Shown here in pieces: positions 20,900 through 28,258 of a stretch of DNA of 33,827 nt. Both the position numbers and the translations under genes were made by a program. Location: NCBI GenBank assembly GCA_021296485.1, contig JAGWAI010000010.1, positions 1-33,827 on the forward strand. The letters run 5' to 3'. The notes under the pieces are model-generated. The model saw only the letters and a list, made by a program, of their open reading frames with translations, searched no databases and was not told the origin of the DNA. This stretch comes from Acidobacteriota bacterium. Its GTDB lineage: Bacteria > Acidobacteriota > Vicinamibacteria > Vicinamibacterales > UBA8438. The first letter of the stretch is position 1. The number at the start of each line of letters is the position of its first letter.

Positions 20900-21454
20900 G
20901 TGACGATCAAATCCGATTCGTGGATTCGGCGCATGGCTCTGGAGCAGCGGATGATCGAGCCGTTCGTCGAGAAGCAGGTGCGCAGCGGCGTCGTTTCGTA
21001 CGGCCTGTCGTCGTACGGCTATGACATACGCGTAGCGGACGAGTTCAAGGTGTTCACGAACATCAACACGACGGTGATCGACCCAAAGAAATTCGATCCG
21101 CTGTCGTTCGTCGATCTCAAGGCGGACAGCTGCATCGTGCCGCCCAATTCGTTCGCGCTCGCCCGTACCGTTGAGTATTTCCGCATTCCGCGGGACGTCC
21201 TGACGATCTGCCTGGGCAAGTCGACGTACGCCCGTTGCGGAATCATCGTGAATGTGACGCCCTTCGAGCCCGAATGGGAAGGCACGGCGACGCTGGAGAT
21301 ATCGAATACGACGCCGCTGCCCGCGCGGATCTACGCCAATGAAGGCATCGCCCAGGTGCTGTTCTTTCAGAGCGACGAACCGTGCGCGGTGTCGTACGCG
21401 GACAAGCGGGGCAAGTACCAGGCCCAGCAGGTGGTCACGCTTCCGAAGATTTGA
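20900..21454 (+). CDS. dcd: dCTP deaminase
   Basis: Dcd deaminates dCTP to dUTP, the usual source of dUMP for thymidylate. From the GTG at 20900 it has 184 residues, the family length, starting [12 protein letters not shown]. Ser108, Arg112 (GKSTYARCG) and Glu133 (TLEISN) correspond to Ser111, Arg115 and catalytic Glu138 of E. coli Dcd. The C-terminal [11 protein letters not shown] closes over substrate. An in-frame TTG 30 bases earlier is less likely because it adds residues absent from relatives. No dut gene is in the window; a bifunctional dCTP deaminase/dUTPase cannot be excluded. Confidence 0.95.
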   Translation: MTIKSDSWIRRMALEQRMIEPFVEKQVRSGVVSYGLSSYGYDIRVADEFKVFTNINTTVIDPKKFDPLSFVDLKADSCIVPPNSFALARTVEYFRIPRDVLTICLGKSTYARCGIIVNVTPFEPEWEGTATLEISNTTPLPARIYANEGIAQVLFFQSDEPCAVSYADKRGKYQAQQVVTLPKI

Positions 21455-21477
21455 GGCCCGCCGGCGCAGGCCGTTTC

Positions 21478-21507
21478 TTGACCCGGATTCTCGCTTCGTA
21501 GTACGCT
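21478..21507 (+). promoter_or_regulatory. Putative promoter of the respiratory operon
   Basis: TTGACC (21478-21483, 5 of 6 to the -35 consensus) and TACGCT (21502-21507, weak -10) are 18 bases apart, about 100 bases before the HEAT-repeat gene. The 155-bp spacer after dcd is the longest break before this operon. Motif match only. Confidence 0.35.
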
Positions 21508-21609
21508 TGGCCGGTTTGGATGGTCGCCGCCCGCCGGCGCTGCGTGAGGCATCGCGCTCAGTGGTGTCACGGTGGCCGGTTCACGTATTCCCAGGTGTGT
21601 TTGTAGCGT

Positions 21610-22545
21610 ATGGAGAAGCTTGACGAGCGCGAGCCCGGCCCTCGGCGCGGGCCGCTGACAGGCGCGCCTGCGCTCGCCGTCCAGTTCTTCCTCATCCCGC
21701 TGGCCGTGGTCGGCGTCGTGGTGCTCGTCTACGGCGGGTTCCGCATGCTCGTCACGAACGAGCGGACGCCCGAAGAGTTTCTCAACGATGTGCGGACCGG
21801 CGGCCGCGAGCGGCGTTGGCCGGCTGCCTACGAGCTTTCGCGAATGCTGGATGCTCCTGAGGTCGAGGCGCAGCATCCGGGCCTCGCACCGGCGATTCTG
21901 AGGGCCTTTGCCGACTCCGCGGGCGACGATCCGCGCGTGCGCCGTTACCTCGCACTGGCGGTCGGGCGCCTGCGGAACGTGCCGCCCGGAGCCGTCGAAG
22001 AGCTCGTCGCCGGGTTGGACGATCCGGACACCGAGACGCGCATTAGCATCATCTGGGCGCTGGCCTCGATCGGCGATGCCGCGGTGGTCGACGAAATCGA
22101 GGCGATGTACCTGAGTGATGACGCCGGCGTCCGCAAGATGGCGGTGTATGCTCTTGGCGCGCTGCCGCTGGACGAGCAGGCGGCCACGCTGCGGAACGCA
22201 CTGGACGACACGGTTCCGGATGTCCGCTGGAACGCCGCGGTGGCGCTTGCCCGGCACGGCCGCAGCGACGGCATGACGGTGCTCCGCAGAATGCTTGACC
22301 GCGACTACGTGCAGGGCACCGTCAGCCGTACGCCGGACCTGGATGCCCAGTTGGACCCGGTGGCGGAGGTCATGGTGAGCGGACTGCAGGCGGTGGGAGC
22401 GCTCAAGGCCGCGGAGCTGCGTGAGACGGTCGCCGAATTGAGCCGCAGCGACGCCAGCCTGCGCGTGCGCGAGATGGCGCTCAGAACCCTGGAGTTTCTC
22501 GAACCGGCAACGGTTGAGGCCGGTGTGGCGCGGAGCCACGGCTGA
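21610..22545 (+). CDS. Membrane-anchored HEAT-repeat protein
   Basis: Function not known. The 311-residue protein has a short charged N-terminus, one membrane helix (about residues 21-43), then tandem two-helix repeats of HEAT/PBS-lyase type (about 65-300), with recurring patterns such as VEELVAGLDDPDTETRISI and LRNALDDTVPDVRWNAAVAL. The repeats follow the only membrane helix, so most of the protein lies on one side of the membrane. Which side is not certain. It is the first gene of the run that continues with Rieske, cytochrome b and octahaem c genes (71-bp gap to the Rieske gene), suggesting an assembly factor or accessory subunit; that role is inferred from position only. Confidence 0.8.
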   Translation: MEKLDEREPGPRRGPLTGAPALAVQFFLIPLAVVGVVVLVYGGFRMLVTNERTPEEFLNDVRTGGRERRWPAAYELSRMLDAPEVEAQHPGLAPAILRAFADSAGDDPRVRRYLALAVGRLRNVPPGAVEELVAGLDDPDTETRISIIWALASIGDAAVVDEIEAMYLSDDAGVRKMAVYALGALPLDEQAATLRNALDDTVPDVRWNAAVALARHGRSDGMTVLRRMLDRDYVQGTVSRTPDLDAQLDPVAEVMVSGLQAVGALKAAELRETVAELSRSDASLRVREMALRTLEFLEPATVEAGVARSHG

Positions 22546-22616
22546 CGGCGCCGTGCAACGATTGACCATGACGTTCGGAGGCGATACTCCGGTACTGCAA
22601 CGAGGACTACGACCGC

Positions 22617-23309
22617 ATGGCTGACGAGCTAAAACCCGAAACCCCGCCTGCCGGCAAGCCGAAGCCGACAGCCGGCGCCGCGCCCTCGGCCCGGCCGGCG
22701 CGCGCCGTTCCGCCGCCGCCGAATCCGGCGCTGGCCGGGCGGACCACCAGCGCCGCCGCGAAGGCGCCGGTTGCGAAGCGCGCGAAGCCCGCGGCGGCGG
22801 ACGACACTTCTCCGCTCATGTCGCGGCGCGGCTGGCTGGGCTTGTCGTGGGGCGCTTTCACCGCGGCCACGGCCGGCTGCCTCGCCGCGACCGGCCGCTT
22901 CATGTTCCCCAACGTTCTCAACGAGCCGCCGCAGCAGTTCACGATCGGGTTCCCCGACGAGTACGCGGACGGGGTCGACGAGCGGTGGAAGGATCGCTTT
23001 GGCGTGTGGATCGTGCGCACGTCGTTCGATACCGTCCACGAGGCGCCCGGTTTCTACGCGTTGTTCTCCATTTGCACCCATCTGGGTTGCACCCCCAACT
23101 GGCTCGCGGCCGAGAACAAGTTCAAGTGTCCGTGTCACGGCAGCGGCTTCCGCCCGACAGGCGTCAACTTCGAGGGGCCGGCGCCGCGCCCCCTGGAGCG
23201 GACGCGCATCGTCATGGCGGAAGACGGCCAGATACTGATCGACAAGAGCCGCAAGTATCAAAGTGAGCTCGGGCAGTGGACCGATCCCGAGTCGTTCCTC
23301 GAGGTGTAG
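22617..23309 (+). CDS. Rieske [2Fe-2S] subunit of a cytochrome bc-type complex
   Basis: This protein moves electrons from quinol at the Qo site to the c-type haem subunit. The 230-residue protein has the two cluster-binding boxes C153-T-H155-L-G-C158 and C171-P-C173-H174-GSGF, including the disulphide cysteines of the high-potential class. A single membrane anchor (about residues 73-92) is preceded by SRRGWLG (69-75), a plausible twin-arginine signal. Unusually, about 65 residues rich in Pro, Ala and Lys lie in front of the twin arginines, a long cytoplasmic leader. The gene is separated from the cytochrome b gene by only 8 bases. Confidence 0.95.
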   Translation: MADELKPETPPAGKPKPTAGAAPSARPARAVPPPPNPALAGRTTSAAAKAPVAKRAKPAAADDTSPLMSRRGWLGLSWGAFTAATAGCLAATGRFMFPNVLNEPPQQFTIGFPDEYADGVDERWKDRFGVWIVRTSFDTVHEAPGFYALFSICTHLGCTPNWLAAENKFKCPCHGSGFRPTGVNFEGPAPRPLERTRIVMAEDGQILIDKSRKYQSELGQWTDPESFLEV

Positions 23310-23317
23310 ACGACGAA

Positions 23318-24133
23318 ATGGCCCAAACCGAGACGGTTCAACCGAAGGAAGCGTTGCTCGTCCGCTGCTGGAACTGGCTGACGGAAACGCAGATCTGGAC
23401 ATCCGTATTCCGCCATGCCGCGCCGATCAACGACCGCAACCGCGTGCTGGTCATGCTGTCGAACGTGTTCCTGCACCTGCACCCGGTCAGGCTCAAGAAG
23501 CACGGCGTGCGGCTGCGCTACACCTGGTGCATGGGCGGCCTGAGCTTCTTCCTCTTCCTGGTGCTGACCTTCACCGGCCTGCTGCTGATGTTCTACTACC
23601 GCCCGACGCTCGAGTACGCCTACTCGGACATCGTCGGCCTGCGCGAGCACGTGCCGCTCGGCATCATGCGGGAGATGCATCGCTGGGGCGCGCATGCGAT
23701 GGTCATCACGGTCTGGCTGCACATGTTTCGTGTCTTCATGACCGGGTCGTACAAGCCGCCGCGCGAGTTCAACTGGAACATCGGGGTCATCATGTTGGTC
23801 CTGACCCTGCTGCTGTCGTTCACGGGCTACCTGCTGCCGTGGGACCAGCTGGCGATCTGGGCAATCACGGTCGGTTCGAACATGGCGCGGGCAACGCCCT
23901 TCCTCGGACACGAGGGACCGGGCGCGGCGCTGTTGGCGCTCGGCGACGTACAGCTTATTCACGCGGCGGACGATGCCCGCTTCGCGCTGCTCGGCGGCAC
24001 CTTCGTCGGCGAGGGGGCGTTGCTGCGGTTCTACGTGCTGCACTGCGTGGGGCTGCCGCTCGTTATCGGGTTTCTCATGGCCGTACACTTCTGGCGCGTC
24101 AGGAAGGACGGGGGCATTTCCGGTCCGCTCTAG
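23318..24133 (+). CDS. Cytochrome b, N-terminal (b6-type) subunit of a cytochrome bc complex (petB/qcrB-like)
   Basis: This membrane subunit carries two b haems. The 271-residue protein has four main transmembrane helices. The haem ligands are His121 and His135 in helix B (HRWGAH ... WLHMF) and His242 and His257 in helix D. The helix-D pair is 15 apart, as in chloroplast cytochrome b6, versus 14 in mitochondrial cytochrome b. Cys71 in WCMGG aligns with the b6 Cys35 (YCLGG) that covalently binds haem ci; FYYRPT further on is also b6-like. GAGGTG before the ATG at 23318 decides the start. The C-terminal half is a separate gene, as in b6f and Bacillus-type bc complexes. Confidence 0.94.
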   Translation: MAQTETVQPKEALLVRCWNWLTETQIWTSVFRHAAPINDRNRVLVMLSNVFLHLHPVRLKKHGVRLRYTWCMGGLSFFLFLVLTFTGLLLMFYYRPTLEYAYSDIVGLREHVPLGIMREMHRWGAHAMVITVWLHMFRVFMTGSYKPPREFNWNIGVIMLVLTLLLSFTGYLLPWDQLAIWAITVGSNMARATPFLGHEGPGAALLALGDVQLIHAADDARFALLGGTFVGEGALLRFYVLHCVGLPLVIGFLMAVHFWRVRKDGGISGPL

Positions 24134-24142
24134 ATAAGAACC

Positions 24143-25216
24143 ATGGATTTGATCAAGGCGTTTATCAATCTATTCGCGGACCCGCGCCTGTTCTTCGTCA
24201 TGTCGGTCGTGGCGCTGGCCGTGATCGTCTGGAAGCGGGAGCTCTTTTCGAAGGACGCGGTCGGCTACGGCATGCTCGGCTTCCTGGCGGTGTTCTTCGG
24301 CTTCGGCCTGTTCGACGAGAACTTCCGGCTGATCGTCGTCAAGCCCGACAACGTGCCGATCGTGGCGCTCATCTTCCTGGTGGTCTTCTTCACTTGGTAC
24401 TCCATACGTGAAGGGGTGCTCAACGACCGGCGGATCGCGGCGGGTGACGACCCGATCGAGAAACAGGAATCCGATCGCGTCTGGGTCTGGCCGGACCTTG
24501 TCTACACGGAGCTGATAGCGCTCATCCTGTGCACCGCGATCCTGATCGTCTGGTCGGTGGGCCTCGAGGCGCCGCTGGAGCAGCCGGCGAATCCGGCCAA
24601 CACGCCGAACCCGTCGAAAGCCCCGTGGTACTTCCTGGGTCTGCAGGAAATGCTGGTGTACTTCGACCCGTGGCTGGCCGGCGTGGTGCTGCCGAGCCTG
24701 ATCATCGTCGGATTGATGGCCATTCCGTATGTGGACACGAACCCGAAGGGGAACGGCTACTACACGTTCCGCGAGCGCAAGGTCGAAATCACGATCTTCC
24801 TGTTCGGGTTCCTGGTGCTGTGGTCGTCGTTGATTGTCCTGGGCACGTTCCTGCGCGGACCGAACTGGAACTTCTTCGGGCCGTTCGAGTACTGGGACAT
24901 CCACAAGCTGGAGCCGCTCACGAACGTCCAGTTGTCGGACTTCATCTGGGTGCGGATGCTGGGGCAGCCGCTGCCGGAGCACTGGTTCATTCGCGAGGTC
25001 TTCGGAATCATTCTCACGCTGGCCTACGTGGCGGTGCTGCCGCCGCTGCTGGCCAGGATGTTCCGGCGCTACTACGAAAAGCTCGGGGCGACGCGCTTCT
25101 ACGTCACGGCAATGCTGTTTCTGATGATGCTGTCGCTGCCGGTGAAGATGTTGACACGGTGGATCTTCAACCTGAAATACGTGGTATCGATTCCCGAGTT
25201 CTTCTTCAATATCTAG
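24143..25216 (+). CDS. Cytochrome b C-terminal domain subunit with extra membrane helices (petD/qcrC-like)
   Basis: This is the subunit IV-like partner of the b6-type protein, completing the quinol-oxidation site. The 357-residue protein is longer than PetD (about 160). Three additional N-terminal helices (about residues 15-31, 42-57 and 70-86) precede the conserved part, which begins at LEAPLEQPANPANTPNPSK. The Qo motif, PEWY in most complexes, reads A160-P-W-Y163, so the glutamate is missing. About five further helices follow (122-139, 177-196, 215-236, 283-305, 320-340). It starts 9 bases after the cytochrome b stop. Confidence 0.9.
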   Translation: MDLIKAFINLFADPRLFFVMSVVALAVIVWKRELFSKDAVGYGMLGFLAVFFGFGLFDENFRLIVVKPDNVPIVALIFLVVFFTWYSIREGVLNDRRIAAGDDPIEKQESDRVWVWPDLVYTELIALILCTAILIVWSVGLEAPLEQPANPANTPNPSKAPWYFLGLQEMLVYFDPWLAGVVLPSLIIVGLMAIPYVDTNPKGNGYYTFRERKVEITIFLFGFLVLWSSLIVLGTFLRGPNWNFFGPFEYWDIHKLEPLTNVQLSDFIWVRMLGQPLPEHWFIREVFGIILTLAYVAVLPPLLARMFRRYYEKLGATRFYVTAMLFLMMLSLPVKMLTRWIFNLKYVVSIPEFFFNI

Positions 25217-25268
25217 AATTGTCCGTGCAACGGCGCGGACTGTAGAGGGTGAGGCGAGCGTAGCGGAG

Positions 25269-28094
25269 ATGGCTGACAAGAGGTCTGTCGGACACGCGTA
25301 TAACGTTGATTTCCTGAACGTCGTTTTTGCGGCGTCCAGCATCTTTCTGTTCGTCACCACGATCCTGATGGTCTGGGACGATTACGACCGCCAATGGAAG
25401 GACTACCAGCGGCGCTTCGTGGAGCTGGAGCTGGAGGTGACGCGGGCCGGCCTGGCGGCAGCGCAGACCGACGTCGACCAGACGCAACTGGCGGAGCTGC
25501 AGGCGCAACGGGCGCAGGCGGAGGCGGAGCGGGACGCCAGCCAGGATCAGATCGACGCGTTGCAGGGGCAGCTCGAAGGGGTCGAGGCCGATCTGTTTCT
25601 GACAAATCAGGAATTCCAGTCGACGAAGGCGGTTTACGACGCCGAGCGTTACGAGTTCGAGGAGTTGCAGGAGGAGCATCCGGAGGAAGCGGAGTCGGAG
25701 CGCGCCGCGATAGACGAGATGTTCCAGCACTGGCTCGACCTGGGCCTCCAGGTGGAGCGCCTGACGGCGGATCGCGACGGCATTCGAGCGCAGATTGGAG
25801 AGTTCACGAACCAGGTTACGGAGATAGAAGCGCAAGTCCGTGAGCTGACCTCCGAGACCACACGCCATGGCGACCGCGTCGCCGATCTGCAGCCGAGCCT
25901 GGTTAACGACCTGATCCTGAACGCGCCGCTGCTCGACTTCATGGCGCCTACCATCACGGTGCGCCAGATCATCACTCCGGCAATCGTCGACGACGTCAAC
26001 TTCATCCGCGTTGCCAAGATGGACCGCTGCACCACCTGCCATCTGGCGATCGACCGGGAGGGTTACGAAGAATACCCGCAGCCTTTCCGCACGCATTCGA
26101 ACATTGAAGCGTACGTCGGCAGCGCCTCGCCGCACCCGGTCGGGCAGTTCGGCTGCACGGTGTGCCACGAGGGCATGGGCCAGTCGCTGACGTTCCGGCA
26201 TTCGTCGCACACGCCTGAAGGCGAGGAGCAGACGCTTGCGTGGGAGCACGATTTGGACTGGGAGGAGCCCCACCTCTGGGACTTCCCGATGCTTCCCACA
26301 AACATGACCGAGGCGTCGTGCGCGAAGTGCCACCAGGAGACGGTCTTCATTCCCGAAGGTCCCAAATTGAGCATGGCCTACGGCCTGTACGAGCGGGCCG
26401 GCTGCTACGCCTGCCACAAGACGCGCGGGTTCGAGGACCTGCGGCGCCCCGGACCCAGCCTGACGAAAATCGATTCCAAGCTGGAGCGGGACTGGGTGGC
26501 GCGCTGGATCCGGGAGCCGCGCGCCATCAAGTCGAGCACCTGGATGCCGCGCATCTGGTACAACAGCAATACCAGCTCGCCCGAGGACGCGGTCCGGAAC
26601 GAGGCGGAAATTGATGCGGTCGTGGCCTACCTGTTCGCGAGTTCGGAGAACCACGAGTTCGCGGTTTCGTCGCCGACGAGAGGCGATCCGGAACGCGGCC
26701 GCGAGATCGTCGAGTCGGTCGGCTGCCTGGCCTGTCACGTGGCCGGCGACGAGGATCGGCTGGATGCGGGGCCGCGCAGAACGTTCGGTCAGCCGCTGCA
26801 GAACATCGGCAGCAAGACTACGTTCGAGTGGCTGTTCGACTGGGTCCGCGATCCGCGGCATTTCAGCGCCGGGACGTACATGCCCGACCTTCGCCTGACG
26901 GACCGGGAAGTCGGCGATGTCGCGACCTATCTGGAGACGCTGGTCGGCGCGGACGGCGACGGACCGCGGGCCAGCTACACCGACGCGGACGTCACCGCGA
27001 TTCTGACCGACTACCTGCGCTCGATCGTGCCGACCGACGAGGCGAACGCGACGGTCGCGGCGATGTCGGCCGAGGAGCGGCAGCTCGAGCTGGGGCGGCG
27101 CGCAATCGGCCGCTACGGGTGCTACAGCTGCCACGAAATCTCGGGATTCGAGGATACGCAGCCGATCGGCATCGAGTTGTCGGAGGAGGGCACGAAGCTG
27201 ATCGCGCGACTCGACTTCGCCTTCGTGCACGAGATTCCGCACACCAAGGTCGAGTGGTTCAAGCAGAAGCTGCGGGACCCGCGCATATACGATCGCAGCC
27301 GCGTCCTGCAGCCGCTCGAGAAGCTGCGGATGCCGAATTACGAATTCAGCGAGGAAGAGACCACCCTGCTGGCGACGGCCATAATGAGCTTCCAGAGCGA
27401 GGTGCAACCGCTCGCCTCGCAGGCGCCCCGCTCGGCGCGGCACGACGCGCTTCGCGAGGGACGCAACCTGGTCCGCCGCCGCAACTGCGTGGCCTGCCAC
27501 GAGATAGAGGCGGACGGTGGCGACTATCTGCAACTCGTGGACGATGCGGCGCTGGCGCCGCCGCTGCTCACGCCCGAGGGAGCCAAGGTCAAGCCCGACT
27601 GGCTGTACGCCTTCCTGCGGGGGCCGATCACCATCCGGCCATGGCTCGACGTGCGAATGCCGACCTTCGGACTGGAGGATGATCATTGGAACGGCGTCAT
27701 CGACTATTTCGCCGCGATTTCCGACGTTGTCGGCCCGTTCAGGACCCATGAAGTCGAGCCTGAACCGGGAGTGATCCGCACGGGCGAGGAGTTGTTCGAC
27801 CTGCTCCGCTGCCAGCAGTGTCACGTGCTGGACACGATTCCGGAAGACCAGCCGACGGACAATCTCGCGCCGGACCTGCGCATGGCGCAGGAACGCTTGC
27901 AGCCGGACTGGATTCTGGACTGGCTGGTGGCGCCGCTCGAGATACAGCCCGGGACGCGCATGCCCATGTTCTGGACGGAGTACCCGGGGTCGTTGTACCC
28001 GCAGTTCGACGCGGATGGCATTCGCCAGATCGAGTCGGTGCGCGACTACCTGCTGACCTTCCGCGGTGGGCCCAGCCCGCTGACCGGGAACTAG
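25269..28094 (+). CDS. Coiled-coil octahaem cytochrome c, last gene of the bc-type operon
   Basis: A 941-residue protein with a short cytoplasmic N-terminus, one membrane anchor (about residues 13-35) acting as uncleaved signal, and a long Glu/Gln/Leu-rich coiled coil (about 40-205). Eight CxxCH haem sites follow, beginning at residues 254, 296, 351, 379, 486, 618, 740 and 848. The last five are each followed 47-70 residues later by a Met-Pro (Met426, 538, 688, 797, 898), the usual sixth ligand of class I cytochrome c, so they look like five tandem monohaem domains. The first three lack such a Met. Its position right after the two cytochrome b genes suggests it replaces cytochrome c1 or f and passes electrons onward in the periplasm; that is inference. 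No close family name is known to me. Confidence 0.9.
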   Translation: MADKRSVGHAYNVDFLNVVFAASSIFLFVTTILMVWDDYDRQWKDYQRRFVELELEVTRAGLAAAQTDVDQTQLAELQAQRAQAEAERDASQDQIDALQGQLEGVEADLFLTNQEFQSTKAVYDAERYEFEELQEEHPEEAESERAAIDEMFQHWLDLGLQVERLTADRDGIRAQIGEFTNQVTEIEAQVRELTSETTRHGDRVADLQPSLVNDLILNAPLLDFMAPTITVRQIITPAIVDDVNFIRVAKMDRCTTCHLAIDREGYEEYPQPFRTHSNIEAYVGSASPHPVGQFGCTVCHEGMGQSLTFRHSSHTPEGEEQTLAWEHDLDWEEPHLWDFPMLPTNMTEASCAKCHQETVFIPEGPKLSMAYGLYERAGCYACHKTRGFEDLRRPGPSLTKIDSKLERDWVARWIREPRAIKSSTWMPRIWYNSNTSSPEDAVRNEAEIDAVVAYLFASSENHEFAVSSPTRGDPERGREIVESVGCLACHVAGDEDRLDAGPRRTFGQPLQNIGSKTTFEWLFDWVRDPRHFSAGTYMPDLRLTDREVGDVATYLETLVGADGDGPRASYTDADVTAILTDYLRSIVPTDEANATVAAMSAEERQLELGRRAIGRYGCYSCHEISGFEDTQPIGIELSEEGTKLIARLDFAFVHEIPHTKVEWFKQKLRDPRIYDRSRVLQPLEKLRMPNYEFSEEETTLLATAIMSFQSEVQPLASQAPRSARHDALREGRNLVRRRNCVACHEIEADGGDYLQLVDDAALAPPLLTPEGAKVKPDWLYAFLRGPITIRPWLDVRMPTFGLEDDHWNGVIDYFAAISDVVGPFRTHEVEPEPGVIRTGEELFDLLRCQQCHVLDTIPEDQPTDNLAPDLRMAQERLQPDWILDWLVAPLEIQPGTRMPMFWTEYPGSLYPQFDADGIRQIESVRDYLLTFRGGPSPLTGN

Positions 28095-28105
28095 CGTCTT
28101 TGTCT

Positions 28106-28176
28106 CGGGGCTGCGCCCCGAACCCCCGGCCGCCGCTAGCGGGGACCCCATTGTCCAGCGCCGTGGCCGCCGAGGC
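28106..28176 (+). repeat. Intergenic repeat family A, copy A3
   Basis: CGGGGC-TGC-GCCCCG (head hairpin), then AACCCCCGGC, then CTAGCGGGGACCCCATTG, then CCGTGGCCGCCG, collinear with A1 and A2. The closing pair is C-G here but T-A in A1 and A2, a compensatory change. It starts about 12 bases after the octahaem cytochrome stop and could end or shield that transcript; no T-run follows. Confidence 0.75.
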
Positions 28177-28258
28177 GTGTCCCATCCTTGCCTTTTCTAG
28201 CGAAATGGTCGTTTTTCGACTCGGCCAGTGAGTCTTCAGGTAACCGGGAGACAGCGTT

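Noticed and set aside
25206-28151. A 981-codon open frame on the minus strand opposite the octahaem cytochrome
   Set aside because: It mirrors the real gene codon for codon, as GC-rich genes often do. The composition (Arg, His, Val, Leu rich with no domains) looks artificial, while the plus strand has eight haem motifs.
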